A stretch of DNA of 64,000 nucleotides from Bacteroidota bacterium (GCA_023392125.1 JAEVZS010000024.1:16017-80016), one strand, 5' to 3'. Counted from the first letter of the stretch, positions 37,046 to 47,110 are shown. Program-made: numbers and translations. The notes: generated from the sequence alone by a model not told the origin.

Positions 37046-38554
37046 TTATTTAGCTTCTGCAAGCATTTTCTCGCCTTTGGCGATTGCCTGATTAATATCA
37101 CCGACAAGGTTAAAAGCAGCTTCCGGCAAATGATCAAGCTCACCATCCATGATCATGTTAAATCCTTTGATGGTATCCTTAATATCAACCAGTACTCCTT
37201 TCAAACCAGTAAACTGTTCAGCAACATGGAACGGCTGAGAAAGGAAACGCTGTACTCTTCTGGCTCTGTGTACTGTTTGCTTATCATCTTCAGAAAGTTC
37301 ATCCATACCGAGAATGGCAATGATATCCTGAAGCTCCTTATAGCGTTGTAAAATTTCCTTTACTTTCTGCGCAGTATTGTAATGCTCATCACCAACAATA
37401 TCCGGGCTGAGAATTCTTGAAGTAGAATCCAGCGGATCCACTGCAGGATAGATTCCAAGCTCTGAAATCTTTCTTGAAAGAACCGTAGTAGCATCAAGGT
37501 GAGCAAACGTTGTTGCCGGAGCAGGGTCAGTAAGGTCATCCGCAGGAACGTAAACCGCCTGAACCGAAGTAATAGATCCTCTTTTTGTTGAGGTAATTCT
37601 TTCCTGCATAAGTCCCATTTCAGAAGCAAGTGTAGGCTGATATCCTACCGCAGAAGGCATACGCCCAAGTAAAGCAGATACCTCAGAACCAGCCTGAGTA
37701 AAACGGAAAATATTATCAATAAAGAAAAGAATATCACGACCGGCAGACTCTCCTTCTTCACCGTCACGGAAATACTCAGCAATAGTAAGACCAGACAAAG
37801 CAACTCTGGCTCTCGCTCCCGGAGGCTCATTCATCTGCCCAAATACGAAAGTCGCTTTGGAATCTCTTAAAGCCTCCTGATCAACAGAAGCAAGATCCCA
37901 TCCACCTTCTTCCATTGAATGAAGGAACTTGTCTCCATACTTTACAATGCCTGCCTCAATCATTTCTCTGAGAAGATCATTTCCTTCTCTTGTACGCTCA
38001 CCAACACCAGCAAACACTGACAAACCGGAGTATGCTTTCGCGATATTGTTGATCAGCTCCTGAATAAGTACGGTTTTACCCACACCTGCACCACCAAAAA
38101 GACCGATTTTACCACCTTTCGCATACGGCTCAATAAGGTCGATAACCTTTATACCGGTGAATAAAACTTCTGTTGAAGTAGAAAGATCTTCAAATCTCGG
38201 CGCAGCTCTGTGAATGGAAAGCCCTTTGGAACTTGCCGGTTGAGGGATGCCATCAATAGCCTCGCCCACTACGTTAAACAATCTACCTTTGATAGCTTCG
38301 CCCGTTGGCATCTGGATTGTTGACCCAAGGTCAGTTACCTCCATACCACGAACCATACCGTCAGTAGAATCCATTGCAATTGTTCTTACTCTGTCTTCGC
38401 CTAAATGCTGCTGACATTCAAGAACTACTTTTTGTCCGTTTGCTTTTGTAACTTCCAAAGCATCCAGAATATTTGGCAGCTTGGTCCCCTCTCCTTCAAA
38501 ACTCACATCTACCACCGGACCAATGACTTGAGTAATTTTACCTTTGTTTGCCAT
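37046..38554 (-). CDS. atpD: F1F0 ATP synthase beta subunit
   Basis: 502 residues, the catalytic subunit of F1. Walker A is GGAGVGKTVL near residue 155-165, the catalytic Glu follows in GVGERTREGNDL, Walker B lies in DILFFIDNIFRF, and the family signature is PAVDPLDSTSR. Full length. Transcribed with atpC from a textbook promoter at 38599-38629. Confidence 0.98.
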   Translation of the reverse strand: MANKGKITQVIGPVVDVSFEGEGTKLPNILDALEVTKANGQKVVLECQQHLGEDRVRTIAMDSTDGMVRGMEVTDLGSTIQMPTGEAIKGRLFNVVGEAIDGIPQPASSKGLSIHRAAPRFEDLSTSTEVLFTGIKVIDLIEPYAKGGKIGLFGGAGVGKTVLIQELINNIAKAYSGLSVFAGVGERTREGNDLLREMIEAGIVKYGDKFLHSMEEGGWDLASVDQEALRDSKATFVFGQMNEPPGARARVALSGLTIAEYFRDGEEGESAGRDILFFIDNIFRFTQAGSEVSALLGRMPSAVGYQPTLASEMGLMQERITSTKRGSITSVQAVYVPADDLTDPAPATTFAHLDATTVLSRKISELGIYPAVDPLDSTSRILSPDIVGDEHYNTAQKVKEILQRYKELQDIIAILGMDELSEDDKQTVHRARRVQRFLSQPFHVAEQFTGLKGVLVDIKDTIKGFNMIMDGELDHLPEAAFNLVGDINQAIAKGEKMLAEAK

Positions 38555-38598
38555 TGTACTTTTACCTTTACGCGTATTTATTTATTGAAATGCGAACG

Positions 38599-38629
38599 CA
38601 AAACTAAACTTTATCCTATTCTTAACAAA
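38599..38629 (-). promoter_or_regulatory. atpD promoter
   Basis: Minus strand: -33 TTTG (38626-38629), a 19-base spacer, then TAGTTTTG (38599-38606), a full match to the Bacteroidota consensus. The start codon is 45 bases downstream of the -7 box. Confidence 0.85.
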
Positions 38630-38695
38630 AGATTGCCTGAATATTCTCTGTCAATTTAATCAGATTTATCCACATACTCTTATAAAAAAAAATAC

Positions 38696-38713
38696 AGCAG
38701 ACCCGGGTCTGCT
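38696..38713 (-). terminator. terminator of the subtilisin gene
   Basis: AGCAGACCCGGGTCTGCT is an 18-bp perfect palindrome. On the minus strand it is followed by GTATTTTTTTTT. It lies ~90 bases after the stop at 38805. Confidence 0.85.
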
Positions 38714-38804
38714 AAAAACACAATCAGAACTTCTTATACTTATACAAACAACACTTCATTATATCTCAAAAACAATAAATGCAAAGAGAGTGTTTAATTT
38801 CCGG

Positions 38805-40013
38805 CTACCTTATAATCATAACAGGATCAGGTTCCCCATCCGGGTCATTTTTCACCACACCGTCCTGAATCATGTTGTTTTTCTGAAGCAAAAGGCCTGC
38901 AATATGAGGAGATGCCATAGAAGTTCCGCTTAAATACGCATAGTTACCCCCGGGATATGTTGAAATAATTTTGACACCCGGAGCACAAAAATCCACACAT
39001 GCTCCGTAGTTTGAGAATGATGCAAAAGAACCGGTACTATCCATAGCGCTGACCGTAAAAACATTGGCATGGCTGACCCGCTGAGGTGAAAGAGTACAGG
39101 CATTCTGTGATTCATTTCCTGCTGCAATGGCAAAATATATGTTTTTTTCCGAGGCAATCTTCCGGACAAGCTGATCCAGTGTATTGGATACTCCACCGGA
39201 CAAGCTCATATTAACGACATCTCCTTGCCGGGCATACCGGTATACATAATCCAGGCCTTCCATTACATTTGAAACAGTACCATCGCCATTGCCGTCCATG
39301 ACCTTTACAGAAACCAGCACGTTGCCAGGCGCTACCCCTACTACTCCATAATCATTATCTATAGCTCCGATAATTCCGGCAACATGAGTTCCGTGCCCGT
39401 TCCTGTCATTCAACCCGGTTTCTGAACACACGAAGGAAACCGAACGCAGCTGATCCACATTAAGATCAGGATGCTCCGGATCTATACCTGTATCCAGAAT
39501 CCAGGCAGTATTTCCGGATGCAGTTCCCTTTCCGACTCTGCGCACTCCCCATGGATTTATCTGGGTGCTTACCTCACTACTATTCTTATCAGAATTTTGT
39601 CCCAGAGAAACAAAGTAATCCCTCTCGACAGATTCAATTACCGGATCTCGCTCCAGAGCTTTCACTGCCGAATCGGACAGCTCTCCGGCAAAACCTTCAA
39701 ATGCGGAATAATAAACGTGTGTAACAGAACAGGCAAGTTTCTTCTTCTCGATGAGCTCATTTACCTTATTTCTGACGTGTCTCTTCCGGTCTTTGATATT
39801 CGCAATTGTCTCCGGGTTTTCGGCTTCCGATTTTAATGCAATAATATAGCGGCCCTCCACAGCTTCTCCGCTATTTCCCTGAGGACACTGACTCACGGAA
39901 GATGATCCCTCATTGTCTGTTTGTGCCGGAGATTTTGGAAGTACAGCATCCGGTTTATTACAGGCGCCGACAATGCTGAAAAAAAACAGCAGAACGTAAT
40001 AAGAAATTCGCAT
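38805..40013 (-). CDS. lipoprotein subtilisin-like serine protease (S8)
   Basis: 402 residues. A lipoprotein signal ends in SIVGAC (Cys18). An I9-type propeptide (~50-130; GRYIIALKS, FEGFAGELSDSAVKALERDPVIESVERD) is followed by the S8 domain: Asp in AWILDTGIDPEH, His in NGHGTHVAG, Asn in AAGNES and Ser in GTSMASPHIAG. No T9SS sorting domain, so it is probably anchored by lipid. It differs from the PatG-like protease at 4429-6297, which lacks signal and propeptide. A general extracytoplasmic protease is the likely role. Confidence 0.93.
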   Translation of the reverse strand: MRISYYVLLFFFSIVGACNKPDAVLPKSPAQTDNEGSSSVSQCPQGNSGEAVEGRYIIALKSEAENPETIANIKDRKRHVRNKVNELIEKKKLACSVTHVYYSAFEGFAGELSDSAVKALERDPVIESVERDYFVSLGQNSDKNSSEVSTQINPWGVRRVGKGTASGNTAWILDTGIDPEHPDLNVDQLRSVSFVCSETGLNDRNGHGTHVAGIIGAIDNDYGVVGVAPGNVLVSVKVMDGNGDGTVSNVMEGLDYVYRYARQGDVVNMSLSGGVSNTLDQLVRKIASEKNIYFAIAAGNESQNACTLSPQRVSHANVFTVSAMDSTGSFASFSNYGACVDFCAPGVKIISTYPGGNYAYLSGTSMASPHIAGLLLQKNNMIQDGVVKNDPDGEPDPVMIIR

Positions 40014-40084
40014 TCCTGGTTGGGTTATCGGATTGCTAACAGCGTAGTTCTGTTATTTAGTTCCCTAAACCGGGATAGCAGGAA

Positions 40085-41848
40085 TTATCCCACCATCAAA
40101 TGGGCATTCGGATACCGGTATGACTTGGCAGATGCCCGCTTGCTTATGGCAATGGCAAGAGTCAGAATCCCTACACGTCCCACAAACATGGACACTGCAA
40201 TTACAATTTTACCGGCAGCCGACAATGAAGATGTTATGCCTTTTGATAACCCGACTGTACCAAATGCTGAAACCTGTTCAAACAGGAGATCAATAAACAT
40301 CTTTCCCGGTTCCGCAAGTATTAATACAAAAAGGGACAAAAAATTAAAGGCAACAGCAAAAGCAAATACAGAGAAGGCTCTGAAAATAATATCCTGGGTA
40401 ATGGTTCTCCGGCCGATTTCCACCTTACCTTTCTCTGTAATCGTAGCGATAGCAGTAGCAAAAATTATCAGAAACGTAGACGTTTTTATCCCTCCTCCCG
40501 TAGATGCAGGAGAAGCTCCGATAAACATCAGAAACACCATAATTATGACTGTCGCATCGGTAATCCTTCCCAGATCTACCGATTGAAAGCCAGCCGAGCG
40601 TGTTACAACAGACTGAAAAAATGAAGTGACTATTTTTTCCATAAAATTCATATCCTGTAACACATTTTCCCTTTCCAACAGATAAAAGCTTAACGTTCCG
40701 AAAATCAGTAAAGCCAGTGATGTATAGAGCGCTACTTTGGTTGATAAATGCCAGTCTTTCCAAGGATATTTCAGACGGTCCCGCAATTTTCGGATATTAA
40801 ACAAATCATCCAGCACAGGGAACCCCAATCCTCCGAGAATGACGGCAAAAGCCAGTACAATATGAAGCAGATATGCTGTACGCAATACAGGTTCATAGAT
40901 CCCATCGGGATACAGGCTAAATCCGGCATTACAAAACGCAGCAACAGCATGAAAAAGTGAATAGTAAAACTTTTGCCATACCGACGTAAAGTATACATCA
41001 GGTGTCCAGCTAAAAAAAACAAAAACGGTAAATAACAGCTCAATAGCCAGGGTAATGAATATAATTGTTTTGAATAATCCCCTTGCCGAAATCAGTGACT
41101 CTGTACTGTAAATATCCTGTACAATAGTCTGATGCCTGATACCAATCGCATTGGTAAAAAAAGTGGAAAAGAATGTAGCAAACGAAATAATTCCCAAACC
41201 GCCAAGTTGAAATAATACAAGTATTATTAATTGCCCTTTAAAAGTAAAATAGGAGGAGATATCCACCACACTTAATCCGGTTACACAACCAGCACTGGTT
41301 GCAGTAAAAAATGCATCGATAAAAGGCATACTTTTTTTACCGTAACTTGCAGTTGGAAGCATTAATAAGGCTGTTCCAACAAAAATCAGAAGCAGAAAGC
41401 TCAACAGAAACATTGTAGTTGGCTTAAACGCAACCAGATTTATTCTCGTACTGATTTTAACCAGTTCATAAATACTCAAAAAAATCAGGCAGGGGGCAAT
41501 ACAATACTTATAGAAAGCAATTTCTGATGAAAAGGCGTAAAAATCTTCAAGTAAATAGCTAAGTCCGACAAACAGCAGAAAAAAAATCTCAAGAGAAGTA
41601 CGGTATAAAAAGTTCGCTCTCCTGAACGAATACAGCAAGCGTAGTAAATAGTTTATAAGATAGGCAATATAAGCAAGATCAAATCCTGCATTCAGCAGAT
41701 TAACAAGATCATCTTCAAGGTAAAAACCAAACCTGGCCACCGTAAGGCCTAATGTAACAAATGCAGTAAGCAGGCTTGCAATACGAAGCAGGAAATATAC
41801 AGAGAGCTTACTGCTATAAAGCAGCTTATTGAGCGATTCCGGCCACAT
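40085..41848 (-). CDS. TrkH/KtrB-family potassium transporter
   Basis: 587 residues. About 140 residues of extra N-terminal helices precede the four-repeat Trk core. The four filter Gly-bearing loops are visible: SAGCVTGLS, AFCNAGFS, TRSAGFQSVD and AFGTVGLSKG; P-loops lie between helix pairs. TrkH takes up K+ through the inner membrane and normally needs a cytosolic TrkA/KtrA RCK subunit, which is not encoded next to it. Overlaps the heptose kinase gene by 23 bases, so it is the last gene of the aspC-like operon. Confidence 0.92.
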   Translation of the reverse strand: MWPESLNKLLYSSKLSVYFLLRIASLLTAFVTLGLTVARFGFYLEDDLVNLLNAGFDLAYIAYLINYLLRLLYSFRRANFLYRTSLEIFFLLFVGLSYLLEDFYAFSSEIAFYKYCIAPCLIFLSIYELVKISTRINLVAFKPTTMFLLSFLLLIFVGTALLMLPTASYGKKSMPFIDAFFTATSAGCVTGLSVVDISSYFTFKGQLIILVLFQLGGLGIISFATFFSTFFTNAIGIRHQTIVQDIYSTESLISARGLFKTIIFITLAIELLFTVFVFFSWTPDVYFTSVWQKFYYSLFHAVAAFCNAGFSLYPDGIYEPVLRTAYLLHIVLAFAVILGGLGFPVLDDLFNIRKLRDRLKYPWKDWHLSTKVALYTSLALLIFGTLSFYLLERENVLQDMNFMEKIVTSFFQSVVTRSAGFQSVDLGRITDATVIIMVFLMFIGASPASTGGGIKTSTFLIIFATAIATITEKGKVEIGRRTITQDIIFRAFSVFAFAVAFNFLSLFVLILAEPGKMFIDLLFEQVSAFGTVGLSKGITSSLSAAGKIVIAVSMFVGRVGILTLAIAISKRASAKSYRYPNAHLMVG

Positions 41849-42863
41849 CAGGCAGCAGATTTAACCGCAAAATCTCTTTTAGCAGAACATTTTTATCAAT
41901 TGGCACAACTCCGACGTATTCACATACGATACCTCCGGCCAGATTGGCAATAGCTGCTATACGATCTGGGCTCAGTCCTAGGGCATAACATACGGCAGCT
42001 ACGCTGATAACAGTATCTCCGGCACCCGAAACATCCGATATTTCTCTTTTATGCGCCGGGATATGACAGTTCTCCTTTTCTGATTCCACATATACCCCCT
42101 GATCAGAAAGGGTTATCAGGACTAGCTCAGGCTGCAGTACAGCTCTGAGTTGTGCTACAGCAGTCTTTAGCTCATCCGGCTCATTCAAACCTGAATCAAG
42201 CTTGAGCCCTTCCTTTAATTCTTTTTTATTGGGCTTGAAAAGAGAAACATTCTTATAAGATAGAAAATTGCGTTTTTTAGGATCGACCACTGTCGGGATT
42301 TTTCTTTCATTACAAAAACCAACAACCTCCTTAATAAGGTTCTCACTTAGCACTCCTTTGTCGTAATCTTCAAAGATTACCACGTCAATCTGAGACAACA
42401 GTGAGAAAAGCTTCTCTTTCAGCGCTTTGTTTTCTGTTTCATCCAAAAGTGAATCCTGCTCAGCATCAAGACGAATCAGATGGTGCGAACCGGACATTAC
42501 CCGGTGCTTAATGGTCGTAATTCGGGATTCGCTGATAACGATACCTTCCGAAGAAAGCCCGTTTTTACTTAAAAGCCCCAGAAACTCCTTACCTTCTCTG
42601 TCTGATCCGATAACAGAGCATAAAATTGGGGTAGCCCCCAATGACTGCACATTCAGTGCCACATTGGCGGCTCCCCCGAGACGTTTATCACGATGATTGA
42701 CCAAAACTACCGGGACCGGCGCTTCCGGTGAAATACGATCAACTTTTCCCCACAGGTACGAATCAATCATTACATCACCAATAATCAATACCCTTAATCT
42801 GGTTATTGATTCGAGGAATCCTTCAGATCCCGGATTTTTGTTTATTGAAGTTTGGCAAGACAT
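41826..42863 (-). CDS. rfaE1: D-glycero-beta-D-manno-heptose-7-phosphate kinase (PfkB family)
   Basis: 345 residues, PfkB/ribokinase fold. Motifs are VLIIGDVMIDSYLWGKVDRISPE, LGGAANVALN, VIFEDYDKGV, VDPKK and the ATP/anion-hole GAGDT in DVSGAGDTVISV. HldE1/RfaE1 enzymes phosphorylate heptose-7-phosphate at C1 for the LPS inner core. Only the kinase half is present; the adenylyltransferase must be encoded elsewhere. Overlaps the aminotransferase gene by 22 bases and trkH by 23. Confidence 0.88.
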   Translation of the reverse strand: MSCQTSINKNPGSEGFLESITRLRVLIIGDVMIDSYLWGKVDRISPEAPVPVVLVNHRDKRLGGAANVALNVQSLGATPILCSVIGSDREGKEFLGLLSKNGLSSEGIVISESRITTIKHRVMSGSHHLIRLDAEQDSLLDETENKALKEKLFSLLSQIDVVIFEDYDKGVLSENLIKEVVGFCNERKIPTVVDPKKRNFLSYKNVSLFKPNKKELKEGLKLDSGLNEPDELKTAVAQLRAVLQPELVLITLSDQGVYVESEKENCHIPAHKREISDVSGAGDTVISVAAVCYALGLSPDRIAAIANLAGGIVCEYVGVVPIDKNVLLKEILRLNLLPDVAGIAQ

Positions 42864-44056
42864 TCTTTTATTCTTCTCAATGCTTCTTTCAGATTATCAT
42901 CAGAAGCTGCAAAGGAGATTCTTATACAATCGGGAGCTCCGAAAGCATCTCCTCCGACACTTGATACATAAACATCATTCAGAATATGCATAGAAAGATC
43001 AGAAGCTTTTTCGATACGGGTTCCATCAGGAGCAGTCTTACCCAGATAAGCGCTGACATCAGGAAAAGCATAGAACGCTCCGGTTGGAACATTAACTTTC
43101 AGTCCCGGAATCTCTTTGAGAAGTCCGATTACAAGATCTCTTCTTCTTCTGTAAGCTTCTGCCATTTCTTTAGGCGCAGAAAGGTCTCCGTTGACAGCTG
43201 CCAGGGAAGCTTTCTGAGCGATAGAGCATGTACCGGAAGTAACCTGCCCCTGAATTTTATCGCAAGCTGCAGCTATGTACTTCGGAGCACCGATATACCC
43301 CACTCTCCAGCCTGTCATGGCAAAGCCCTTGGATACTCCGTTGACTGTAACAACTCTGTCTTTTATCTCAGCGATTGAACCAATACTGAAATGAGAACCC
43401 TCAAAATTGATGTACTCATAAATTTCATCAGCGATAACAACAATACGCTCATTTTTTGCAACAACCTCTGCGATAGATCTCAACTCTTTCTCTGTAAATA
43501 CAGATCCTGTAGGATTACAGGGAGTTGAAAACAAAATAGCTTTGGTATTCGGAGTAATTGCCTGAGCAACCTGCTCTGCTGTAACCTTGAAATCATTTTC
43601 GATTCCACCGGAAACTACAACGGGAGTACCTTCGGCAAGTTTAACCATTTCTATGTAGCTTACCCAATAAGGTGCAAAGATAATAACTTCGTCTCCCGGG
43701 TCAACGATACTAAGCAGCACATTGGCAATCGATTGCTTTGCTCCGGTAGACACAACAACATTCTCCATTTCCCAGTGAAGATTGTTATCTCTTTTAAACT
43801 TTTCGGCAATAGCCTTTCTTAATTCCGGATATCCCGGTACCGGAGTATAGGTTGTAAAACCTTCATCAATCGCCTTCTTAGCAGCATCCTTTATATATTG
43901 AGGAGTCGGAAAATCAGGCTCTCCGACACTAAGGCTTATTACTTTATGACCCTGAGCAGCCAGTTCTCTGGCTTTTTTTGTCATAGCCAGCGTTTCAGAT
44001 TCTGCCAGCGCATTCAATCTTTGTGAAAGAAGATTTGTTTCAGTTATTGCTGTCAT
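42842..44056 (-). CDS. class I/II aminotransferase, aspartate aminotransferase type
   Basis: 404 residues. PLP-dependent fold type I: the Schiff-base Lys is in NGVSKGFAMTGWRVGY, the PLP phosphate region in STGAKQSIANVLL, the cofactor Asp/Tyr in VIADEIYEYI, and the substrate Arg in CIRISFAAS. Most like the AspB/1-beta subfamily that makes aspartate and often also acts on other amino or keto acids. First gene of the operon with the heptose kinase and TrkH. Confidence 0.92.
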   Translation of the reverse strand: MTAITETNLLSQRLNALAESETLAMTKKARELAAQGHKVISLSVGEPDFPTPQYIKDAAKKAIDEGFTTYTPVPGYPELRKAIAEKFKRDNNLHWEMENVVVSTGAKQSIANVLLSIVDPGDEVIIFAPYWVSYIEMVKLAEGTPVVVSGGIENDFKVTAEQVAQAITPNTKAILFSTPCNPTGSVFTEKELRSIAEVVAKNERIVVIADEIYEYINFEGSHFSIGSIAEIKDRVVTVNGVSKGFAMTGWRVGYIGAPKYIAAACDKIQGQVTSGTCSIAQKASLAAVNGDLSAPKEMAEAYRRRRDLVIGLLKEIPGLKVNVPTGAFYAFPDVSAYLGKTAPDGTRIEKASDLSMHILNDVYVSSVGGDAFGAPDCIRISFAASDDNLKEALRRIKECLAKLQ

Positions 44057-44081
44057 TATTACGTCTAAATTAAATCCGCGG

Positions 44082-44089
44082 CAAAATTA
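44082..44089 (-). promoter_or_regulatory. -7 element of the aminotransferase operon
   Basis: TAATTTTG on the minus strand matches TAnnTTTG, 26 bases before the ATG. The -33 region shows only TTTC at a shorter spacing. Confidence 0.5.
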
Positions 44090-44136
44090 TGGATAATACC
44101 TTAATGAAACTATCCTATGAGATTTTTTTTAATGAA

Positions 44137-46092
44137 TTAGCCAAGATTACGGATAGAGCGCAACAGCAAATGCAAGTCTGTCAGAAGAGTATACTCTTTG
44201 GCATACTTAAAATTGAGTTTGTATACCGTCTGGGTGTCAAGTTTTGATTCTTTCAGGTAGGTTACCGGGTTTATAATCCCTTTCTTTATTCTGGGCAAGG
44301 AGAATTCGTCATTATTTGAAAATCCTACCCACGAATATGAACCACCCAATACTTTGAAGATATTTCTGTAAAAAGCTGATTTGTTTTTTATAAAGAATAT
44401 CAGAAGAGGAGACAAAACAAACAAAACAAGGGAAGCCACACAATCAAATATTCGTTTATTACGGATATTATCCTTTTTCAGAATGCTAAGTTCAATATTG
44501 ACTGTATAAAACTCTCCGGGTTTATTTTTAGAATTGCTGCCAATAATATAATTACCGGCATCCGGCACAATCTTAAATTCAAGTACCCGATGATCCAGCT
44601 TGCTCATCCATTCAATAATACTGTTTGCGCCAATATCTTTCGAACAAAAAATAAGCTCATCAATCCTGTAAAAGCTGATAATATCATCCAGCTGATCTGT
44701 ACTACCTATATTAAGGTTGCTTTTACTTCTTTTCTGAGTATAAGGAGTAATAAAACCAACGATCTGTAAATTGGAGTAATTCGACTCATTCAGAATTTCC
44801 ATTACCCTCATACTCTCATCATTGCCTCCAACAATCAGGATACGTTTTCGTTTATCAGACCCAAGAGACAGGTTCCGATAACGAGTATAATGTATAAGAA
44901 GACGCAATGAAAACATTACTCCGAAAGCTAGTCCTCCACCGAGTAAAATAAGCGCTTTGGAAAAACGATACGGATCAAAAAAGTTGCTGATAGCCGAAAT
45001 AAAGAAAGTACCTGCAACCAGGCCTTTAAACAAAGAACCTACTGTACCATTCTTTTCATATCCTCCATTATAGTATACAGACAATTGCCAGACCAAAATA
45101 TATAAAGGGACCACCAGATTCATAAACACCGGTGGGTAAACTCCTTCTGTCACCTTCATATCCGCTTCCCACCAGTTTTTTAGCAGATACATTCCTCCAT
45201 ATATCAGAGCAGCATCTGTCAAAGGCAGCACAAGCTGTTTGACTGCCCTGTATCCAATGGCCATGGCAGCACGGATATAGATGGCAATATTGATCAGAAA
45301 GCTGAACAACCATGCATTTTTACTGGAAAAATGTTTTTCCGCAAAAATGATCATTGCTCTATAAAAAATAAAAACATAGTTAATGCTCGTTTTCTTAGTA
45401 CTTTCCCCTTTATAATGAATTATTCTGGTTTCCGGGTAGTAATAGTTTTTATATCCGGCTTTCAGTATACGATAAGAAAGATCAATATCCTCTCCATACA
45501 TAAAGTAATCTTCATCAAGATAGCCGATCTGATCGAGCACACTTTTACGCATAAACATAAAAGCTCCGGACAGAATCTCTACTTCATGCGTTTGCTCTTT
45601 ATCCAAAAAACCAAGATGATAGCGGCCAAACTTTCTGGAAGCAGGAAATAATGCCGCTAATCCGAAAATTTTATAAAAAGCGACTGCCGGAGAAGGGAGT
45701 CCTCTCTTGGACTCGGGAAGAAAAACACCTTTTCCATCGAGCATCTTTACACCAAGCCCCCCGGCTTCGGGGCGGGCATCCATAAAGGAAATACATTTCA
45801 AAAACGTATCTTCCTCAACCAGCGTATCGGGATTTAACAAAAGGACATACTCTCCTTTTGCAATCTTTATTCCCTGATTATTAGCCTTACTAAAGCCGAC
45901 ATTCTTTTTATTCCGGATCAGAATCACCTCCGGATACTTTGTTGTAAGCATTTCAACAGAGCCGTCCACAGAGTTATTGTCTACTACAATAATCTCACCG
46001 GTGATATGTGCCATGGCATTTCTGACAGAGCCTAAGGCCTGATCCAGAAAATGACATACATTATAATTGACCAGAATTACGGATAACTTCAT
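44137..46092 (-). CDS. GT2 glycosyltransferase fused to a sugar-phosphotransferase-like membrane half
   Basis: 651 residues. N-terminal GT2 domain of the rhamnosyltransferase/WbbL type (~1-240; LSVILVNYNVCHFL, IIVVDNNSVDGSV, LLLNPDTLV, EDIDLSYR). A membrane region with several helices (~245-400) follows, then a Rossmann-like CoA-binding domain (RILIVGGNDESMRVMEIL, ~415-520) and a short end (KRIFDCVASLVLFVLSPLL) that resembles the start of WcaJ-type polyprenyl-phosphate sugar phosphotransferases. Their catalytic C-terminal half is degenerate or missing. Likely builds a surface polysaccharide or lipid-linked glycan. It overlaps recR by 4 bases (ATGA). Confidence 0.85.
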   Translation of the reverse strand: MKLSVILVNYNVCHFLDQALGSVRNAMAHITGEIIVVDNNSVDGSVEMLTTKYPEVILIRNKKNVGFSKANNQGIKIAKGEYVLLLNPDTLVEEDTFLKCISFMDARPEAGGLGVKMLDGKGVFLPESKRGLPSPAVAFYKIFGLAALFPASRKFGRYHLGFLDKEQTHEVEILSGAFMFMRKSVLDQIGYLDEDYFMYGEDIDLSYRILKAGYKNYYYPETRIIHYKGESTKKTSINYVFIFYRAMIIFAEKHFSSKNAWLFSFLINIAIYIRAAMAIGYRAVKQLVLPLTDAALIYGGMYLLKNWWEADMKVTEGVYPPVFMNLVVPLYILVWQLSVYYNGGYEKNGTVGSLFKGLVAGTFFISAISNFFDPYRFSKALILLGGGLAFGVMFSLRLLIHYTRYRNLSLGSDKRKRILIVGGNDESMRVMEILNESNYSNLQIVGFITPYTQKRSKSNLNIGSTDQLDDIISFYRIDELIFCSKDIGANSIIEWMSKLDHRVLEFKIVPDAGNYIIGSNSKNKPGEFYTVNIELSILKKDNIRNKRIFDCVASLVLFVLSPLLIFFIKNKSAFYRNIFKVLGGSYSWVGFSNNDEFSLPRIKKGIINPVTYLKESKLDTQTVYKLNFKYAKEYTLLTDLHLLLRSIRNLG

Positions 46093-46700
46093 TCTATCGC
46101 TTTAAAAATGGTTCGGCTTACAATACTCCTTCCTAACGTTACTTCATCAGTATATTCCAGCTCACCTCCGATTGCTACTCCTCTGGCAATTACCGTAACT
46201 TTAACAGGTAGTTCTTTCAGCTTTTTAGTAATATAGAACGCTGTAGTATCGCCTTCCATGCTCGGACTCAGAGCCAGGATTATCTCCTGAACAGACTGAC
46301 CTCTCACCCGTTCAATAAGTGACTCAATATTCAGCTGCGAAGGTCCAATGCCATTTAATGGTGAAATAATCCCACCCAAAACATGATATAAACCCTTGTA
46401 CTGGCTGGTATTTTCAATGGCAAGCAGATCCGGAGCATCTTCTACTACACAAATAATTGACTGATCCCTGTATGAGCCTGAGCAGATACTGCATACCTCC
46501 TCATCCGAGATATTATGGCAGTGTCTGCAATACTTGACTTTTGTTCGCAGATTTATTAACGCAGAAGCCAGTTCCGAGGTTGTCTCCTGGTCTTCTCTGA
46601 GTAGATGTAATGCCAGTCTTAAGGCTGTTTTTTTCCCAATACCGGGCAGCTTCGCTATTTCATTAACTGCTTCTTCAATCAGCCTTGAGGGGAAAATCAT
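46089..46700 (-). CDS. recR: recombination mediator RecR
   Basis: 203 residues. Helix-hairpin-helix (KLPGIGKKTALRLALHLL), a four-Cys zinc finger (CRHCHNISDEEVCSIC), a TOPRIM domain (ICVVEDAPDLLAIE) and the family motif LGGIISPLNGIGP. RecR works with RecO/RecF to load RecA at ssDNA gaps. Length and order of domains are normal. Confidence 0.97.
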   Translation of the reverse strand: MIFPSRLIEEAVNEIAKLPGIGKKTALRLALHLLREDQETTSELASALINLRTKVKYCRHCHNISDEEVCSICSGSYRDQSIICVVEDAPDLLAIENTSQYKGLYHVLGGIISPLNGIGPSQLNIESLIERVRGQSVQEIILALSPSMEGDTTAFYITKKLKELPVKVTVIARGVAIGGELEYTDEVTLGRSIVSRTIFKAIE

Positions 46701-46771
46701 GTTCTAGTATAAAAACGAAATACTTCTGCATATAAACGAAATTATATACAGAATAATTGCGGAATTGTTTC

Positions 46772-47068
46772 TTATATTATCTCGGCAGAAATACCTTTAT
46801 CACAAATACTCTGGCGCATGGGTTTCAAATCAGCAAAACTGCCAATCTTAACTGTACATTTTCCTTTATAATGAATAAGCCATGTACATTGCTCTGCCTG
46901 TTCCGGTGTATGCCTGCATACCTGGATCAGCGTATTGATGACATGTTCGAATGTATTGACATCATCGTTAAAAACAACCAACTCATACTCATCCGAACTG
47001 CTCACTTCCTCCAAAACCGCAACATCTTCTTCTTCAAAAAAAGGATTAAAACTATAGTTAGATTGCAT
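46772..47068 (-). CDS. clpS: Clp protease adaptor ClpS
   Basis: 98 residues. Core motif YELVVFNDDVNTFEHVINTL and the histidine-containing RHTPEQAEQCTWLIHYKGKC match ClpS, the adaptor that hands N-degron substrates to ClpAP/ClpCP. An acidic N-terminal tail (FFEEEDVAVLEEVSSSDE) precedes it. Promoter element at 47103-47110. Confidence 0.93.
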   Translation of the reverse strand: MQSNYSFNPFFEEEDVAVLEEVSSSDEYELVVFNDDVNTFEHVINTLIQVCRHTPEQAEQCTWLIHYKGKCTVKIGSFADLKPMRQSICDKGISAEII

Positions 47069-47102
47069 AATCCGACGGATCTAAATTTTACATGTTATCT
47101 GG

Positions 47103-47110
47103 CAAATTTA
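47103..47110 (-). promoter_or_regulatory. -7 element of clpS
   Basis: TAAATTTG on the minus strand, an exact consensus match, 34 bases before the ATG. The nearest TTTG upstream is 23 bases away, somewhat long. Confidence 0.55.
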
